From the NCBI RefSeq assembly GCF_015169395.1, contig NZ_CP063458.1, positions 1,426,001 to 1,490,000 on the forward strand: a stretch of 64,000 nucleotides of DNA, read 5' to 3'. Of the stretch, positions 36,415 through 44,568 are shown piece by piece. Each line of letters starts with the position of its first letter. Position 1 is the stretch's first letter. The DNA comes from Humisphaera borealis (GTDB taxonomy: Bacteria > Planctomycetota > Phycisphaerae > Tepidisphaerales > Tepidisphaeraceae). Below the pieces are notes generated by a model that made no database searches, was not told the origin of the DNA, and worked only from the letters and a program-made list of their open reading frames with translations. The position numbers were made by a program, and so were the translations under genes.

Positions 36415-37506
36415 TCACGATCGCACTTGCGGCACGTCGATCCACTTGCCCTGCTCTGCCGACTGAATCGCTGCGTCCATGACCGCCTGCGCCCGGACGC
36501 CATCCCACAAACTCGGCGTGCAAGGCCGGCATTCGCGGATTGCCGCGATGAACTCGTAATTCTGGTCGTAACGGAATGTCTTAACAGGGTCGCCGTCGCT
36601 CGGGTCGCGCTTTGAACCCGGGTAGACCAGGAACTCCTTCGGAACAGGTACGGTCTGAAGGTCGGTGGTCCGTCGGTTTCCGATCCTTAGTTCCAGAGGC
36701 TTCTGCGTGGTGAACGTCAGCGTTCCGTCGGGACCGTTGACCTCGGCGACGTCCTGCCCGTAAAGGCCTTCGCCGCGGCCGGTCGCCAGTTTCGTGCTTT
36801 CCAGAACGCCGGTGCAGCCGGTCTTGTATTGCGCCAGGATGGCGACCCAGTCGTCGAGGTCGCTGACGGAATTACCGGCTCGCGTGTCGATCATGCGCTT
36901 TTGGTCGGAGACGAGGCGGCTGATCGGCCCGACCAGGAAGTGGCCGTAATCGATGCGGTGACTGAGCATGTCGCCGAGCTCACCGGAGCCGGCGAGTTTT
37001 TTCACCTGGCGCCAGCCGAGATTGCGGTCGCCCCAGTCCTGGAAACGCTGGGCCCGGAAATGGTAAGGCTGGCCGATGTCCCCCTGCTTGACCAGGTGGG
37101 TCATGTAACGCATCGCCGGGACGAAGCGATAGGTAAACGCCGTCATGTGGCGGATGCCGGCATTCTCGCAGACGGTCGCCATGTCCAGCGCGTCGGGGTA
37201 GTTCAGGGCGATGGGCTTCTCGCACAGGACATGCTTGCCGGCGGCGGCGGCGGCCTTGGCGATCTGCGGGTGCAGGAAGTTGGGCGTTGCGATGACGACG
37301 GCATTCACGTCGTCGCGGGCGATAAGTTCCTCCCATTTGGCATGCGTGGCCCGAATGCCCCACTTCTGGCTCGCCTCGGCGAGGACAGCGGGATTGCTGT
37401 CGCAAAGCGCTACGACTTTGGTGTCCGGACAAAGGGCAAAGCCGGGAAGATGGTTCTGCAGGGCAATGCCGCCGCTGCCAATGATGCCGACGCCGATGGT
37501 GCTCAA
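36415..37506 (-). CDS. Gfo/Idh/MocA-family oxidoreductase
   Basis: A 363-residue NAD(P)-dependent sugar or inositol dehydrogenase-like enzyme. The N-terminal Rossmann motif is GVGIIGSGGIALQNHLPG (about residues 5-22), then VIATPNFLHP, and the signature CEKPIALN with the catalytic Lys. The C-terminal alpha/beta substrate domain follows (residues 130-360), including GELGDMLSHRIDYGHFLVG where the His/Asp acid-base pair lies. Family members oxidise or epimerise sugars, inositols or remove them by unusual redox routes; planctomycetes have very many. GAGAGGAGACC-like sequence precedes the ATG at 37506. It is divergent from the sugar dehydrogenase gene. Confidence 0.92.
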   Translation of the reverse strand: MSTIGVGIIGSGGIALQNHLPGFALCPDTKVVALCDSNPAVLAEASQKWGIRATHAKWEELIARDDVNAVVIATPNFLHPQIAKAAAAAGKHVLCEKPIALNYPDALDMATVCENAGIRHMTAFTYRFVPAMRYMTHLVKQGDIGQPYHFRAQRFQDWGDRNLGWRQVKKLAGSGELGDMLSHRIDYGHFLVGPISRLVSDQKRMIDTRAGNSVSDLDDWVAILAQYKTGCTGVLESTKLATGRGEGLYGQDVAEVNGPDGTLTFTTQKPLELRIGNRRTTDLQTVPVPKEFLVYPGSKRDPSDGDPVKTFRYDQNYEFIAAIRECRPCTPSLWDGVRAQAVMDAAIQSAEQGKWIDVPQVRS

Positions 37507-37650
37507 GAGAGGTCTCCTTCTCGCCAGTTTGGGTGCAGGCGTAATGTAGCCGGCGGAGCGGAAAAGGGAACTTCAGCCGTTTCGGCCGGGGCCGCAACAC
37601 ACGCGGCACGCCCGTGCCAAGCAGCACGATTCTTTGATATCCTTTCCGAC

Positions 37651-38832
37651 ATGGCACGCCTCAATCCATTCGGCATTGTGTTGGCCCTGATTGCGCTCGC
37701 GATCCCCGCGGCCGCCGAGGATGTGCCACGAATCAAGCTTGAGAAGGTCGTCCAGCTCGATAAGCCGGTTGAGGTTCGTCATGATCCCGCCGGTCGGCTT
37801 TTCATGGTCGAGCAGACCGGGCGGGCTTTGATGTTCGAAAACGGGAAGGTCGTCGAAGAACCCTACCTCGATCTCTCCGAAAAGGTCTATGTAGCCTTCG
37901 AGTGCGGCCTACTCGGAATCGCTTTCCACCCGAAGTTCCAGTCCAACGGGCTGCTCTACGCCAGCTACACCACCGGCCAGCTCAAGCCTGGCGAGAAGGA
38001 GCCTGCGGTACGCTCGGTTGTTTCGGAGTTTAAGGTCGATCCAAAGGCCCGCCGGGTCGATCTGGCTACCGAGCGCGTCGTGTTCACGCTTGATCAGCCC
38101 TTTCCTAATCATAACGGTGGGCAAATTCAGTTCGGTCCGGACGGCCTGATGTACTTCGGCTTCGGCGATGGCGGCAAAGGGAATGACACCCTCAACGCCG
38201 GCCAGGACCCCGCCACCTGGCTCGGCAAGATCCTCCGTATCGACCCCACGCCCGACCCCGTCGCCAAGACGGCGTACACCGTGCCGAAGGACAACCCGTT
38301 CGTCGGCAAGGAAGGCTGGAAACCGGAGATCTGGGCGCTCGGACAGCGGAACCCCTGGCGGTTCAGCTTCGACCGTCAGACGGGCGATCTCTGGGCCGCC
38401 GACGTAGGGCAGGACATCTGGGAAGAGGTGAACCTGATCGTCAAGGGGGGCAACTACGGTTGGCGGATTCGCGAAGGCAGCCACGACCTCTGGCCGGCCA
38501 CGCCGACGACCACACCCCTGATCGACCCGGTCTTCGAGTATTACCACGATCGCCGGGCGGCGAGCATCACCGGCGGATACGTGTATCGCGGCAAGAAGAT
38601 TCCGGCGCTGCAGGGGTGGTACGTCTGTGGGGATTACTCTTACGGAACGCTCTTTGGGTTTAAATACGACGGGAAGAAGCTGTCTGGCTCTGGCGTCATC
38701 GTCAACCCGCAGACTGCCGATCGCGCCGCCGGTCAACGGCCGACGCAACCGTCGGGTTTCGGAGAGGACATCGACGGGGAGCTTTACATGTGTGACATCA
38801 ACGGGTGGGTCTACCGCATCGTCGCGCCGTAA
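37651..38832 (+). CDS. Exported PQQ-dependent-type sugar (glucose/sorbosone) dehydrogenase
   Basis: A 393-residue secreted six-bladed propeller of the YliI/aldose sugar dehydrogenase family, expected to use pyrroloquinoline quinone to oxidise sugars in the periplasm. Signal peptide residues 1-22 (ALIALAIPAAAED). Family motifs include GLLGIAFHPKFQSNGLLY, HNGGQIQFGPDGLMYFGFGDGG, KILRIDPTPDP, GQRNPWRFSFD, GGNYGWRIREG and ITGGYVYRGKKIPALQGWYVCGDY. ATG 37651 has no obvious Shine-Dalgarno site, but the signal peptide begins there; a much longer frame reaching 36829 lies antisense to the Gfo/Idh gene and is not real. No PQQ synthesis genes are seen. Confidence 0.9.
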   Translation: MARLNPFGIVLALIALAIPAAAEDVPRIKLEKVVQLDKPVEVRHDPAGRLFMVEQTGRALMFENGKVVEEPYLDLSEKVYVAFECGLLGIAFHPKFQSNGLLYASYTTGQLKPGEKEPAVRSVVSEFKVDPKARRVDLATERVVFTLDQPFPNHNGGQIQFGPDGLMYFGFGDGGKGNDTLNAGQDPATWLGKILRIDPTPDPVAKTAYTVPKDNPFVGKEGWKPEIWALGQRNPWRFSFDRQTGDLWAADVGQDIWEEVNLIVKGGNYGWRIREGSHDLWPATPTTTPLIDPVFEYYHDRRAASITGGYVYRGKKIPALQGWYVCGDYSYGTLFGFKYDGKKLSGSGVIVNPQTADRAAGQRPTQPSGFGEDIDGELYMCDINGWVYRIVAP

Positions 38833-38889
38833 TACTTAGTTAATGTCAATCTGTCGTTGCGCTTGAACGCGCCCCGCGTCGCGGCTGGA

Positions 38890-38908
38890 CCCACGGCGGC
38901 GCCGTGGG
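38890..38908. repeat. Short hairpin between convergent genes
   Basis: CCCACGGC/GGC/GCCGTGGG, an 8-bp perfect stem, between the ends of the sugar dehydrogenase and GNAT genes. It shares the CCCACGG word with the element at 36320-36379. No T-run follows on either strand. Confidence 0.5.
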
Positions 38909-38924
38909 CGTGCGATCGGAAAGC

Positions 38925-39494
38925 TCACTGAACGATCGCTAGAGAAAGTCCCTTCCATTCGCTCGCGAGCATCGTGTAGATCGCGTGATCGAGGTACCGC
39001 CCGTCGGGAAGCAGTTCCGCCTCGCGTGCGACGCGCTCGTCGACGAATCCGAGGCGCTTGGGTATCGCGCAGCTCCGCACGTTCTGGGTCGCACAATGGA
39101 TTTCGACCCGGTTTAGCTTTAGCTCGTCGAACAGGTGCGACAGCAAAACACGGCATGCCGCCGTCATGATGCCCCTGCCCTGATATGCCGCGTCGATCCA
39201 GTACCCCACCGTCGTCTTGCGGTTCCACCAATCGATGGCGTGAACACCGATCACGCCAATGAAACTCGGCCCGTCAAAGATGCCGGCATTGAAGCCGTCG
39301 TTGCGGGCAAACTGCTCGATCGCCTTCCGCTGCCACGCCCGGCATCCGTCAAGCGAGTACTCATCCGTCGCCCAAGGCATCCACGGCTTGAGGTGCTCGA
39401 GATTCCGCCGAACCGTCTCGTAGACGGCTCCCACGTGGCGGTCTTCAACAATGCGCAGGGAGAATCCGGGGATTGAAAGCGGCGCGGCAAACAT
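38925..39494 (-). CDS. GNAT acetyltransferase, RimJ/RimL type
   Basis: A 189-residue N-acetyltransferase from ATG 39494. The opening SIPGFSLRIVEDRHVGAVYETVRRNLEHLKPWMPWA is the RimJ/RimL/SpeG-type start, and the acetyl-CoA binding motif A appears as YWIDAAYQGRGIMTAACRVLLSHLF (Q-x-G-R-G). Then NRVEIHCATQNVRSCAIPKRLGFVDE with its conserved Asn and LGF. Such enzymes modify the N-terminus of ribosomal proteins, other proteins or small amines; the acceptor here is not known. It is convergent with the sugar dehydrogenase gene and 111 bases downstream of phoU. Confidence 0.9.
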   Translation of the reverse strand: MFAAPLSIPGFSLRIVEDRHVGAVYETVRRNLEHLKPWMPWATDEYSLDGCRAWQRKAIEQFARNDGFNAGIFDGPSFIGVIGVHAIDWWNRKTTVGYWIDAAYQGRGIMTAACRVLLSHLFDELKLNRVEIHCATQNVRSCAIPKRLGFVDERVAREAELLPDGRYLDHAIYTMLASEWKGLSLAIVQ

Positions 39495-39605
39495 GACCGA
39501 AAGGTAAGCGATGATCGCCTGAATCGCGACCGGTGGCAGCGGTGTGACTCCCCTCCCGACGAACCCCAAGCGATGTCAAACAAGGACTCAGACGACCTCG
39601 TCTAT

Positions 39606-40265
39606 TCAGACAGCATGCAGGTGGCGAATGATCCGGCCACTGTGAACGTAAATCACGTCCTCGGCGATGTTCGTGCAGTGATCGGCGATCCGCTCGAGGT
39701 TCTTCGCGATCATGATATTCGACAGATCCGTGCTGGCGGATGGGCCGTTGCGCTCCATGTCGCTCAGCATATCCTGGACGATCTGGTGATACAGGGCATC
39801 GACGACGTCGTCACTTCGCAGAACCTGCCGAGCCATCTCCACGTCGTTGAGATTGAAAGACTTGATGGTATCCCTGAGGGTCGTCAATACCGTGCTCGCC
39901 ATCAGCTTCAGGTCGGCGGGCGGGCGGTAGTTGCCGACCCGGGCAAGTGGCAGGACGCGCTGGGCGACATTCACCGCGCAGTCGGCGATTCGCTCGAAAT
40001 CAGAGTTGACCTTGATGATCGTAGTAATGAGCCGAAGATCGCTTGCGGCCGGCTGATGCAACGCCAGCAGGTCGATCGCCATCTTTTCAACTTCAACTTC
40101 CTCATCGTCGACTCGGGCGTCGGAGAGGATGGCATCCTGGGCAAGCTTGACATCGGCGTGAAACACCGATTCCACCGCAACTTCTACCAGGGACTGAATG
40201 GCGGCGGTCATCCTTGCGAGCCGTCCACGCAGATCGGAGACTAAATCCTGAAAATGACGTGACAT
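39606..40265 (-). CDS. phoU: Phosphate signalling complex regulator PhoU
   Basis: A 219-residue helical protein made of two PhoU repeats. GGAGG precedes ATG 40265. MSRHFQDLVSDLRGRLARMTAAIQ and AVESVF are the family's start; the two metal-cluster motifs are seen as DARVDDEEVEVE...DLLAL...DLRLI and IKVNSDFERIADCAVNVAQR, repeated in DDVVDALYHQIVQD and IMIAKNLERIADHCTNIAEDVIY. PhoU links the phosphate transporter PstSCAB to the PhoR/PhoB two-component system, but no pst or pho regulator genes lie next to it here, so its partners are elsewhere. Confidence 0.95.
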   Translation of the reverse strand: MSRHFQDLVSDLRGRLARMTAAIQSLVEVAVESVFHADVKLAQDAILSDARVDDEEVEVEKMAIDLLALHQPAASDLRLITTIIKVNSDFERIADCAVNVAQRVLPLARVGNYRPPADLKLMASTVLTTLRDTIKSFNLNDVEMARQVLRSDDVVDALYHQIVQDMLSDMERNGPSASTDLSNIMIAKNLERIADHCTNIAEDVIYVHSGRIIRHLHAV

Positions 40266-40658
40266 GGGATCGGGTCCTCCAACCTCTGGCGTCGAGCCGG
40301 GAACCGGCGCGAGACTCTCTAATGTACCACAGTTGCCGGTACCGGGCGAGGACTTCCGGCAGTAAACTGCTGCAAAACGCAAGATTAGCGCGATTCGCCT
40401 GTTCTCGAAACCTGCCAACCCGCCCGCTTTTCTGGAGTGCCCCGTTCGCAGCCGCGGATCACCGAAGCATCATGGCACCCAAGGCAAGACCCAAGGCGGC
40501 CAGGAAAAAGCCGCCGAGTTCGAGGACCTGCGACAGGATCAGAACCAATTGAGATCGAATCATGGACAGAGCATCGTCAGAACCCCCCTTTGAACATCGC
40601 ATGAAAAACGGGAACTATTGTTGACGATGCGCCCGCATGGTTTGCTGTGTGTTGTACC
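40266..40658. other. 393-bp interval between phoU and the DUF155 gene
   Basis: Upstream region of phoU (minus strand). The only coding candidate is the 34-residue hydrophobic frame at 40459-40563. A plus-strand frame (40214-40552) overlaps phoU antisense and has no protein-like features. I could not identify a Pho box or promoter with confidence. Confidence 0.45.
40459..40563 (-). CDS. Tiny hydrophobic membrane peptide, candidate
   Basis: A 34-codon frame starting at ATG 40563. The peptide has a short polar start (MIRSQ) and then a single long hydrophobic helix (LVLILSQVLELGGFFLAALGLALGAMM split by one Glu), ending LR. It is too short to judge by composition and has no good ribosome-binding site. 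The one-helix pattern is reminiscent of small membrane proteins. It is given with low confidence. Confidence 0.25.
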   Translation of the reverse strand: MIRSQLVLILSQVLELGGFFLAALGLALGAMMLR

Positions 40659-41810
40659 CTAGTGGATCCGCACGAAGAGCATCGCCAGATCAACGACAAA
40701 CAGCACGACGATCGACACCTCCAGGATTAGCATCCAGCGATTGTTCTGTTCGCTGCGCAGCAGCTGGTACAGCTCGTCCAGCGTCTTGAGCTTTTCGTCG
40801 ATCGTTCGGTGCCACTCTTCGAGGTGGAAGCGGTCCGACAAGGCCTGATAAATGCGGGCCATGTGCCAGTCGCCGAAAAACTTGGTCGTGTTCAGAAGTT
40901 CGTCGCTGAGGCGGGCAAGGTCAATGCGGAGTTCGCGAAGGTCCCGGGGAATGCCGATGGTCTTAAAGGTGCTCCACTTACGGGCACCAATGTCCCGGTA
41001 GGAGCGTTCCACTGCGCCGTCCAGCAGGCGGTCATAGGCTTCCAGCTCGGCGAGCTGAAGATTCGCCATCTCGATCAGGTAGAGCGCCTCTTCGAAGAAA
41101 CGCGGCTCGTCAATCACCAGCGCGGCATCCCAGTCGATCACCACGAGATCCTGCTCGTAGTAGCTCAGCCACTTGCCCGTAGATTCCTCCACCTCCTGAT
41201 CCGATAACCGGCCGTGATCGACCTCTTCGGTCAACAGTGCAGCAACCTCGCGGCGATGCAGCTTCAGCCAATCTTCGCAACGGTTGGCGGAACCACTCTG
41301 AGCGTTGAGGCAAAAGACCGTGTAGGCCTCTTCGTCCCGCAGCGAACCGTCAACCGGCCGGACAAAAAACGGTTCCAGCTCCTCGCGGACCTCATTGGCC
41401 AGTCGGCGTACTTCCTCGTAGAGATATGTTCCGTCCCCGAACCTCAGATCGTGATAGCTGGTCAGTTCATCGAGCGACTTGACCGTGAAGGGGACACGAA
41501 TCGTGATGCTGATGGCACCGACGGGCAGGATCTTGATCACACGCTCGAGCCGCAGCGGGCCATTCGGAGTGATCCTCTCCATCGCCGGCAGCCGAACCGT
41601 GTTCGGGCGGAAGAATGTGTGCTGCCGAGGCGCTCGCTTATTGGTGTCCAGCGCGAACTCCACCACTGGCTGGCCCAGGAGCGTCTGGATCGGACGCCGG
41701 TGCATTTCATACGCCACGTCAAAAGCATAAAAGTAGACGACCTCGCCGCTGTAGGACTCAACAGTCTCCGCACTGGCAGGTGTAGGTTTGCCGATGGCAG
41801 CAGCGGTCAT
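40659..41810 (-). CDS. RMD1/DUF155 family protein
   Basis: A 383-residue protein from ATG 41810 (AAGGG site a few bases upstream). The N-terminal and middle domain (about 25-330) is the DUF155 region: GEVVYFYAFDVAYEM, a variable part, then YYEQDLVVIDWDAALVIDEP and the long helical LYLIEMANLQLAELEAYDRLLDGAVERSY. The C-terminus LDELYQLLRSEQNNRWMLILEVSIVVLFVVDLAMLFV is the characteristic ExxNxR-W motif followed by a single membrane helix. The family is found from bacteria to mitochondria (yeast RMD1, human RMND1), where it sits on the inner membrane; the bacterial role is unknown. Two lipoprotein genes lie upstream on the same strand. Confidence 0.85.
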   Translation of the reverse strand: MTAAAIGKPTPASAETVESYSGEVVYFYAFDVAYEMHRRPIQTLLGQPVVEFALDTNKRAPRQHTFFRPNTVRLPAMERITPNGPLRLERVIKILPVGAISITIRVPFTVKSLDELTSYHDLRFGDGTYLYEEVRRLANEVREELEPFFVRPVDGSLRDEEAYTVFCLNAQSGSANRCEDWLKLHRREVAALLTEEVDHGRLSDQEVEESTGKWLSYYEQDLVVIDWDAALVIDEPRFFEEALYLIEMANLQLAELEAYDRLLDGAVERSYRDIGARKWSTFKTIGIPRDLRELRIDLARLSDELLNTTKFFGDWHMARIYQALSDRFHLEEWHRTIDEKLKTLDELYQLLRSEQNNRWMLILEVSIVVLFVVDLAMLFVRIH

Positions 41811-41885
41811 AGGGCCCTTCTCGCGAACGTTCTCTGGCAAATCGGGCGGAGGTTCTTTTGTTCCGGCTGTGACACGCCGCGTCTA

Positions 41886-42524
41886 CTACTGTTCCTGCCA
41901 TTCGAAGAACAATCGACCCGATTTCTGCGCGATCTGCTGGTTAATCTGATCGTGAACCAGCTGTTCCGTGGTGCCGCCGGTGGTCGGCGTGAAAGGAACC
42001 GACGCCCCGATGGGAAAACCCTGCCCGCTCTCCGGCGGCCAGAGCACTTCGGCAGTCTGTGCATCGACCACCCATACCGCTGCTTCAGCCTGACCGCTCG
42101 CTGTTTCGCCGAGCATTGAGCTCGTGGTCGTGTATCGTCGCAGGTCGATGTAAATGAATTGTTTGGCACCGCAGGCGCGTGCCAGCTCGGACGGACGCAG
42201 CCTCTTGTCCAGAGGCTGCGAGGATTGGGCACTGGTCGCCAGTCCCGGATCAAGCATAAACGTCAGCCCGTTGTCGCGCATCATGCCGGTCGCCAGTGCC
42301 GCAATGCGAATCGAATCGAGGGTTCCCTGGCCGGGGTTCCCGGAGAAATCGACAAGCAGGATGGTGGGCACGGGTGCGAGCTTGTAAGCCGGAGGCACCT
42401 TGGGTGGCGGTGTCGTGGCGTGGGCGATCAGGCCAGCCGCCGCGCAACCGATCGCCGAGAAGGCAATCACGCCGAGCACCAGCGAAGTCGCGACCCACCT
42501 GATGGCGTTACGCACATTCGGCAC
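41886..42524 (-). CDS. Putative lipoprotein, related to its neighbour
   Basis: A 212-residue protein with a lipoprotein signal peptide; the lipobox is FSAIGC with the lipid-carrying Cys at residue 27. The mature part opens AAAGLIAHATTPPPKVPPAYKLAP, then a beta-strand VPTILLVDFSGNPG, and contains FIYIDLRRYTT...GQAEAAVWVVDAQTAEVLWPPE. It resembles the next lipoprotein upstream (42615-43304), which has LIYIEIEGFALN...GRVRVVEITDGVGKVVF at the matching position, so the two are probably paralogues. I do not recognise a family with a known function. It may sit on the inner or outer membrane. The RMD1 gene follows downstream. Confidence 0.75.
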   Translation of the reverse strand: MPNVRNAIRWVATSLVLGVIAFSAIGCAAAGLIAHATTPPPKVPPAYKLAPVPTILLVDFSGNPGQGTLDSIRIAALATGMMRDNGLTFMLDPGLATSAQSSQPLDKRLRPSELARACGAKQFIYIDLRRYTTTSSMLGETASGQAEAAVWVVDAQTAEVLWPPESGQGFPIGASVPFTPTTGGTTEQLVHDQINQQIAQKSGRLFFEWQEQ

Positions 42525-42614
42525 GAGAACCTCCAGATTCGGAACAGGTTGACGTTCACAGGTTCAATGAGTCCGGATCGCTCATTCCTGAAGCAGAGGC
42601 GACAGCGACATCGT

Positions 42615-43304
42615 TCAGTTCGTCTCATACTCAACAAACTTCTGGACGATTGCGGTTCCAAAGGCGTCGATTGCACCGCGGTACGTGACGGCTCTGGTCA
42701 GGTTAGGCGTGCCGTCGGGTCCGGAATGCTCGGGGAAAACACCCGATACCGCGTCGCTGAAGACGACCTTGCCCACGCCATCGGTGATCTCAACAACCCG
42801 AACGCGGCCAGTGACTTCTCCGCGGAACAGTTCGAGCACGTCAGCAGGATTCAGTGCGAAGCCCTCGATCTCAATGTAGATCAGCCTGGTAACGCCCAGC
42901 TTCGGGGCGATCTTGGCGATCGGTTCGACATCGTACTCGGGATGATTGCGCTGGTACGCGAAGATTGCCGTTGGACCTGCGGCGGCTGGAAACTGGGTGC
43001 CCTTAAGTTCTTCGGCCTTGTTCGCTTGTGCGCCCTGCATCTTGCTTTGTACGGACTGAGCGATGTCGAGCTGCAGTCGCGGGAAGTCGACCTGGGTGCC
43101 GCGGTCAGTGGTCACCATGACGCCAACGGTCTGGTTTCCAAATCCCATGTACGCCGGCTTAACCGTCGTCCGCGATGCCTTACTCGCCGCAACGCCGAGC
43201 ACTGCGCAGCCTGGAGCCACTCCTAGCAGGCACAGCAGCGAAAGAATCGACAAAAAGGTCCGTCGTTGGAACGCTCGGCGGTGTCGAAGAGGAAGGTTGA
43301 ACAT
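42615..43304 (-). CDS. Putative lipoprotein
   Basis: A 229-residue lipoprotein from ATG 43304. The signal peptide (FQRRTFLSILSLLCLLGVAPGC) ends in a lipobox with Cys at residue 33. The mature part begins AVLGVAASKASRTTVKPAYMGFGNQTVGVMVTTD, followed by helical and strand segments, and has LIYIEIEGFALNPADVLELFRGEVTGRVRVVEITDGVGKVVFSDAVSGVFPEH. It looks like a paralogue of the adjacent lipoprotein (41886-42524), with 90 bases between. No function is known; the pair may form an envelope complex. An earlier in-frame start at 43379 adds 25 residues without coding appearance. Confidence 0.78.
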   Translation of the reverse strand: MFNLPLRHRRAFQRRTFLSILSLLCLLGVAPGCAVLGVAASKASRTTVKPAYMGFGNQTVGVMVTTDRGTQVDFPRLQLDIAQSVQSKMQGAQANKAEELKGTQFPAAAGPTAIFAYQRNHPEYDVEPIAKIAPKLGVTRLIYIEIEGFALNPADVLELFRGEVTGRVRVVEITDGVGKVVFSDAVSGVFPEHSGPDGTPNLTRAVTYRGAIDAFGTAIVQKFVEYETN

Positions 43305-43429
43305 ATTTCGATTCCAGTTGACGAACGATGGTGGCGTCTGACCAGAAGACGACGAAACTTGCTGGCAGGGCATCCTCAATCAAGGCGCTAGAGCGGGCCG
43401 CAGGTTCATTCACCGATCTCGGCCGAATC

Positions 43430-43930
43430 CTATTGCCAGCCATCCCACCCCTGATAGCGGATCAAGATTTTCCAGGCCCAGGCGAGGATGAAGAACCCGA
43501 GGATCCAGAAAAGTAGACGTCCCGCCGGCAGCATTGCCAGGAGTCGATGCACCGGTTTCCCGGAAATCGCCACGTACGCGCCCGCCCAGACCGTGCAAGC
43601 ACATGCCAATGCCAGGAGCATGCCCATCGGCTGTACGTAGAAGCTGGCGATCAAGTTCCCGTGAGCGAACCAGGTGAAGCTTGTCGTCATCCCGCAAGAC
43701 GGGCAAGGCATGCCCGCTCGTTCGAGGAGCGCACAGCTTTGCAAACCGAGACCGCGATGGCTACCGACGCCACTAGCGTTTGGAGTCAGGCCTGCGGCAA
43801 TGAGAAGGACAGTCAGGCAGGCGATCGAAATCCCCAGGCCGATCGCGCGGGTCATGGGTGGCGCAGCCGCAGTGAACCTCTTAGGCGCATACAGACGATG
43901 CGTAGACTGCTTTGGCCCAGCGACGTCCAT
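43430..43930 (-). CDS. DUF2752 membrane protein
   Basis: A 166-residue protein of the DUF2752 family. Its mark is the cysteine cluster in CALLERAGMPCPSCGMTTSFTWFAHGN, followed by two or three membrane helices (MGMLLALACACTVWAGAYVAI and RLLFWILGFFILAWAWKILIRY) and one helix before it (GLGISIACLTVLLIAAGL). Family proteins are small membrane proteins of unknown function with a possible metal-binding site. ATG 43930 is used; ATG 43855 (MTRAIGLG) is an equally plausible start. The lipoprotein gene is downstream, 125 bases away. Confidence 0.8.
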   Translation of the reverse strand: MDVAGPKQSTHRLYAPKRFTAAAPPMTRAIGLGISIACLTVLLIAAGLTPNASGVGSHRGLGLQSCALLERAGMPCPSCGMTTSFTWFAHGNLIASFYVQPMGMLLALACACTVWAGAYVAISGKPVHRLLAMLPAGRLLFWILGFFILAWAWKILIRYQGWDGWQ

Positions 43931-44568
43931 CGAATCGCCACTCTACTAGGCACCATCCGCGGTCGCAATCGAAACCGCACAACCATCGCGCGACGCGCGG
44001 CGCACCAGGCTCGTGACTTGAGACCGCTTTGCTAATTCAAACGTTGCTGCCGCCATCACCCCGAATACCTAGTTTGCCCGCTTCGGGCGCCTCATGCGGG
44101 CGAGACCAGCTGGCAACGCAGTTGATGACGGTATCCGCTTTGCTAGGCAAATTGTGCTTCCAGACACAGGCGACGACTTCTGCAATCTACCGTACCCGTT
44201 ATTTCGGGCGGTTTAGTAAAGCTACGTCGGCACATGTTGACAAGGCTCTGCGGTCGGGTCTACTTTGGAAACCTTGGTGTCGTGTTGATGGGTAAGACGT
44301 TGAGAACCGATCAGGCCCCGGCTTCTTCCGGTCGGAAATTGCCCTCGGACAGCCCTTTGAAGGCTTCCGAATGCTGCGCGCGGTTGACGCGGTTTCAGTT
44401 GGGCGTTTCGAGTCGAAAGGCTCGTCTGTTGATTGGACCGAGTGCCTGAGAAGGTGTCTTCGACGCGGGTGCTCATTGGCTGCGAATTGAGATGAGTCTG
44501 TCGTCTTGACGATATCAGGGGTGACGTCAGGACGATGTCATCGGCTTACTTGAACAAACGGAACGACG
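43931..44568. other. 638-bp interval without a recognisable gene
   Basis: Divergent region between the DUF2752 and glycosyltransferase genes. Short frames occur on both strands (for example plus 44234-44449 and minus 44222-44476) but their peptides look random. The base composition seems less GC-rich than in neighbouring genes. A weak TTGACA ... TACTTT pair (about 44236-44265) could be a promoter for the glycosyltransferase gene. Confidence 0.45.

Noticed and set aside
36829-37650. A long N-terminal extension of the sugar dehydrogenase frame
   Set aside because: It lies antisense to the Gfo/Idh gene, and a signal peptide starts at 37651. High-GC third positions leave such shadows open.
44234-44449. 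A 71-codon gene in the gap before the glycosyltransferase
   Set aside because: No ribosome-binding site and no protein-like pattern; a minus-strand frame covers the same bases.
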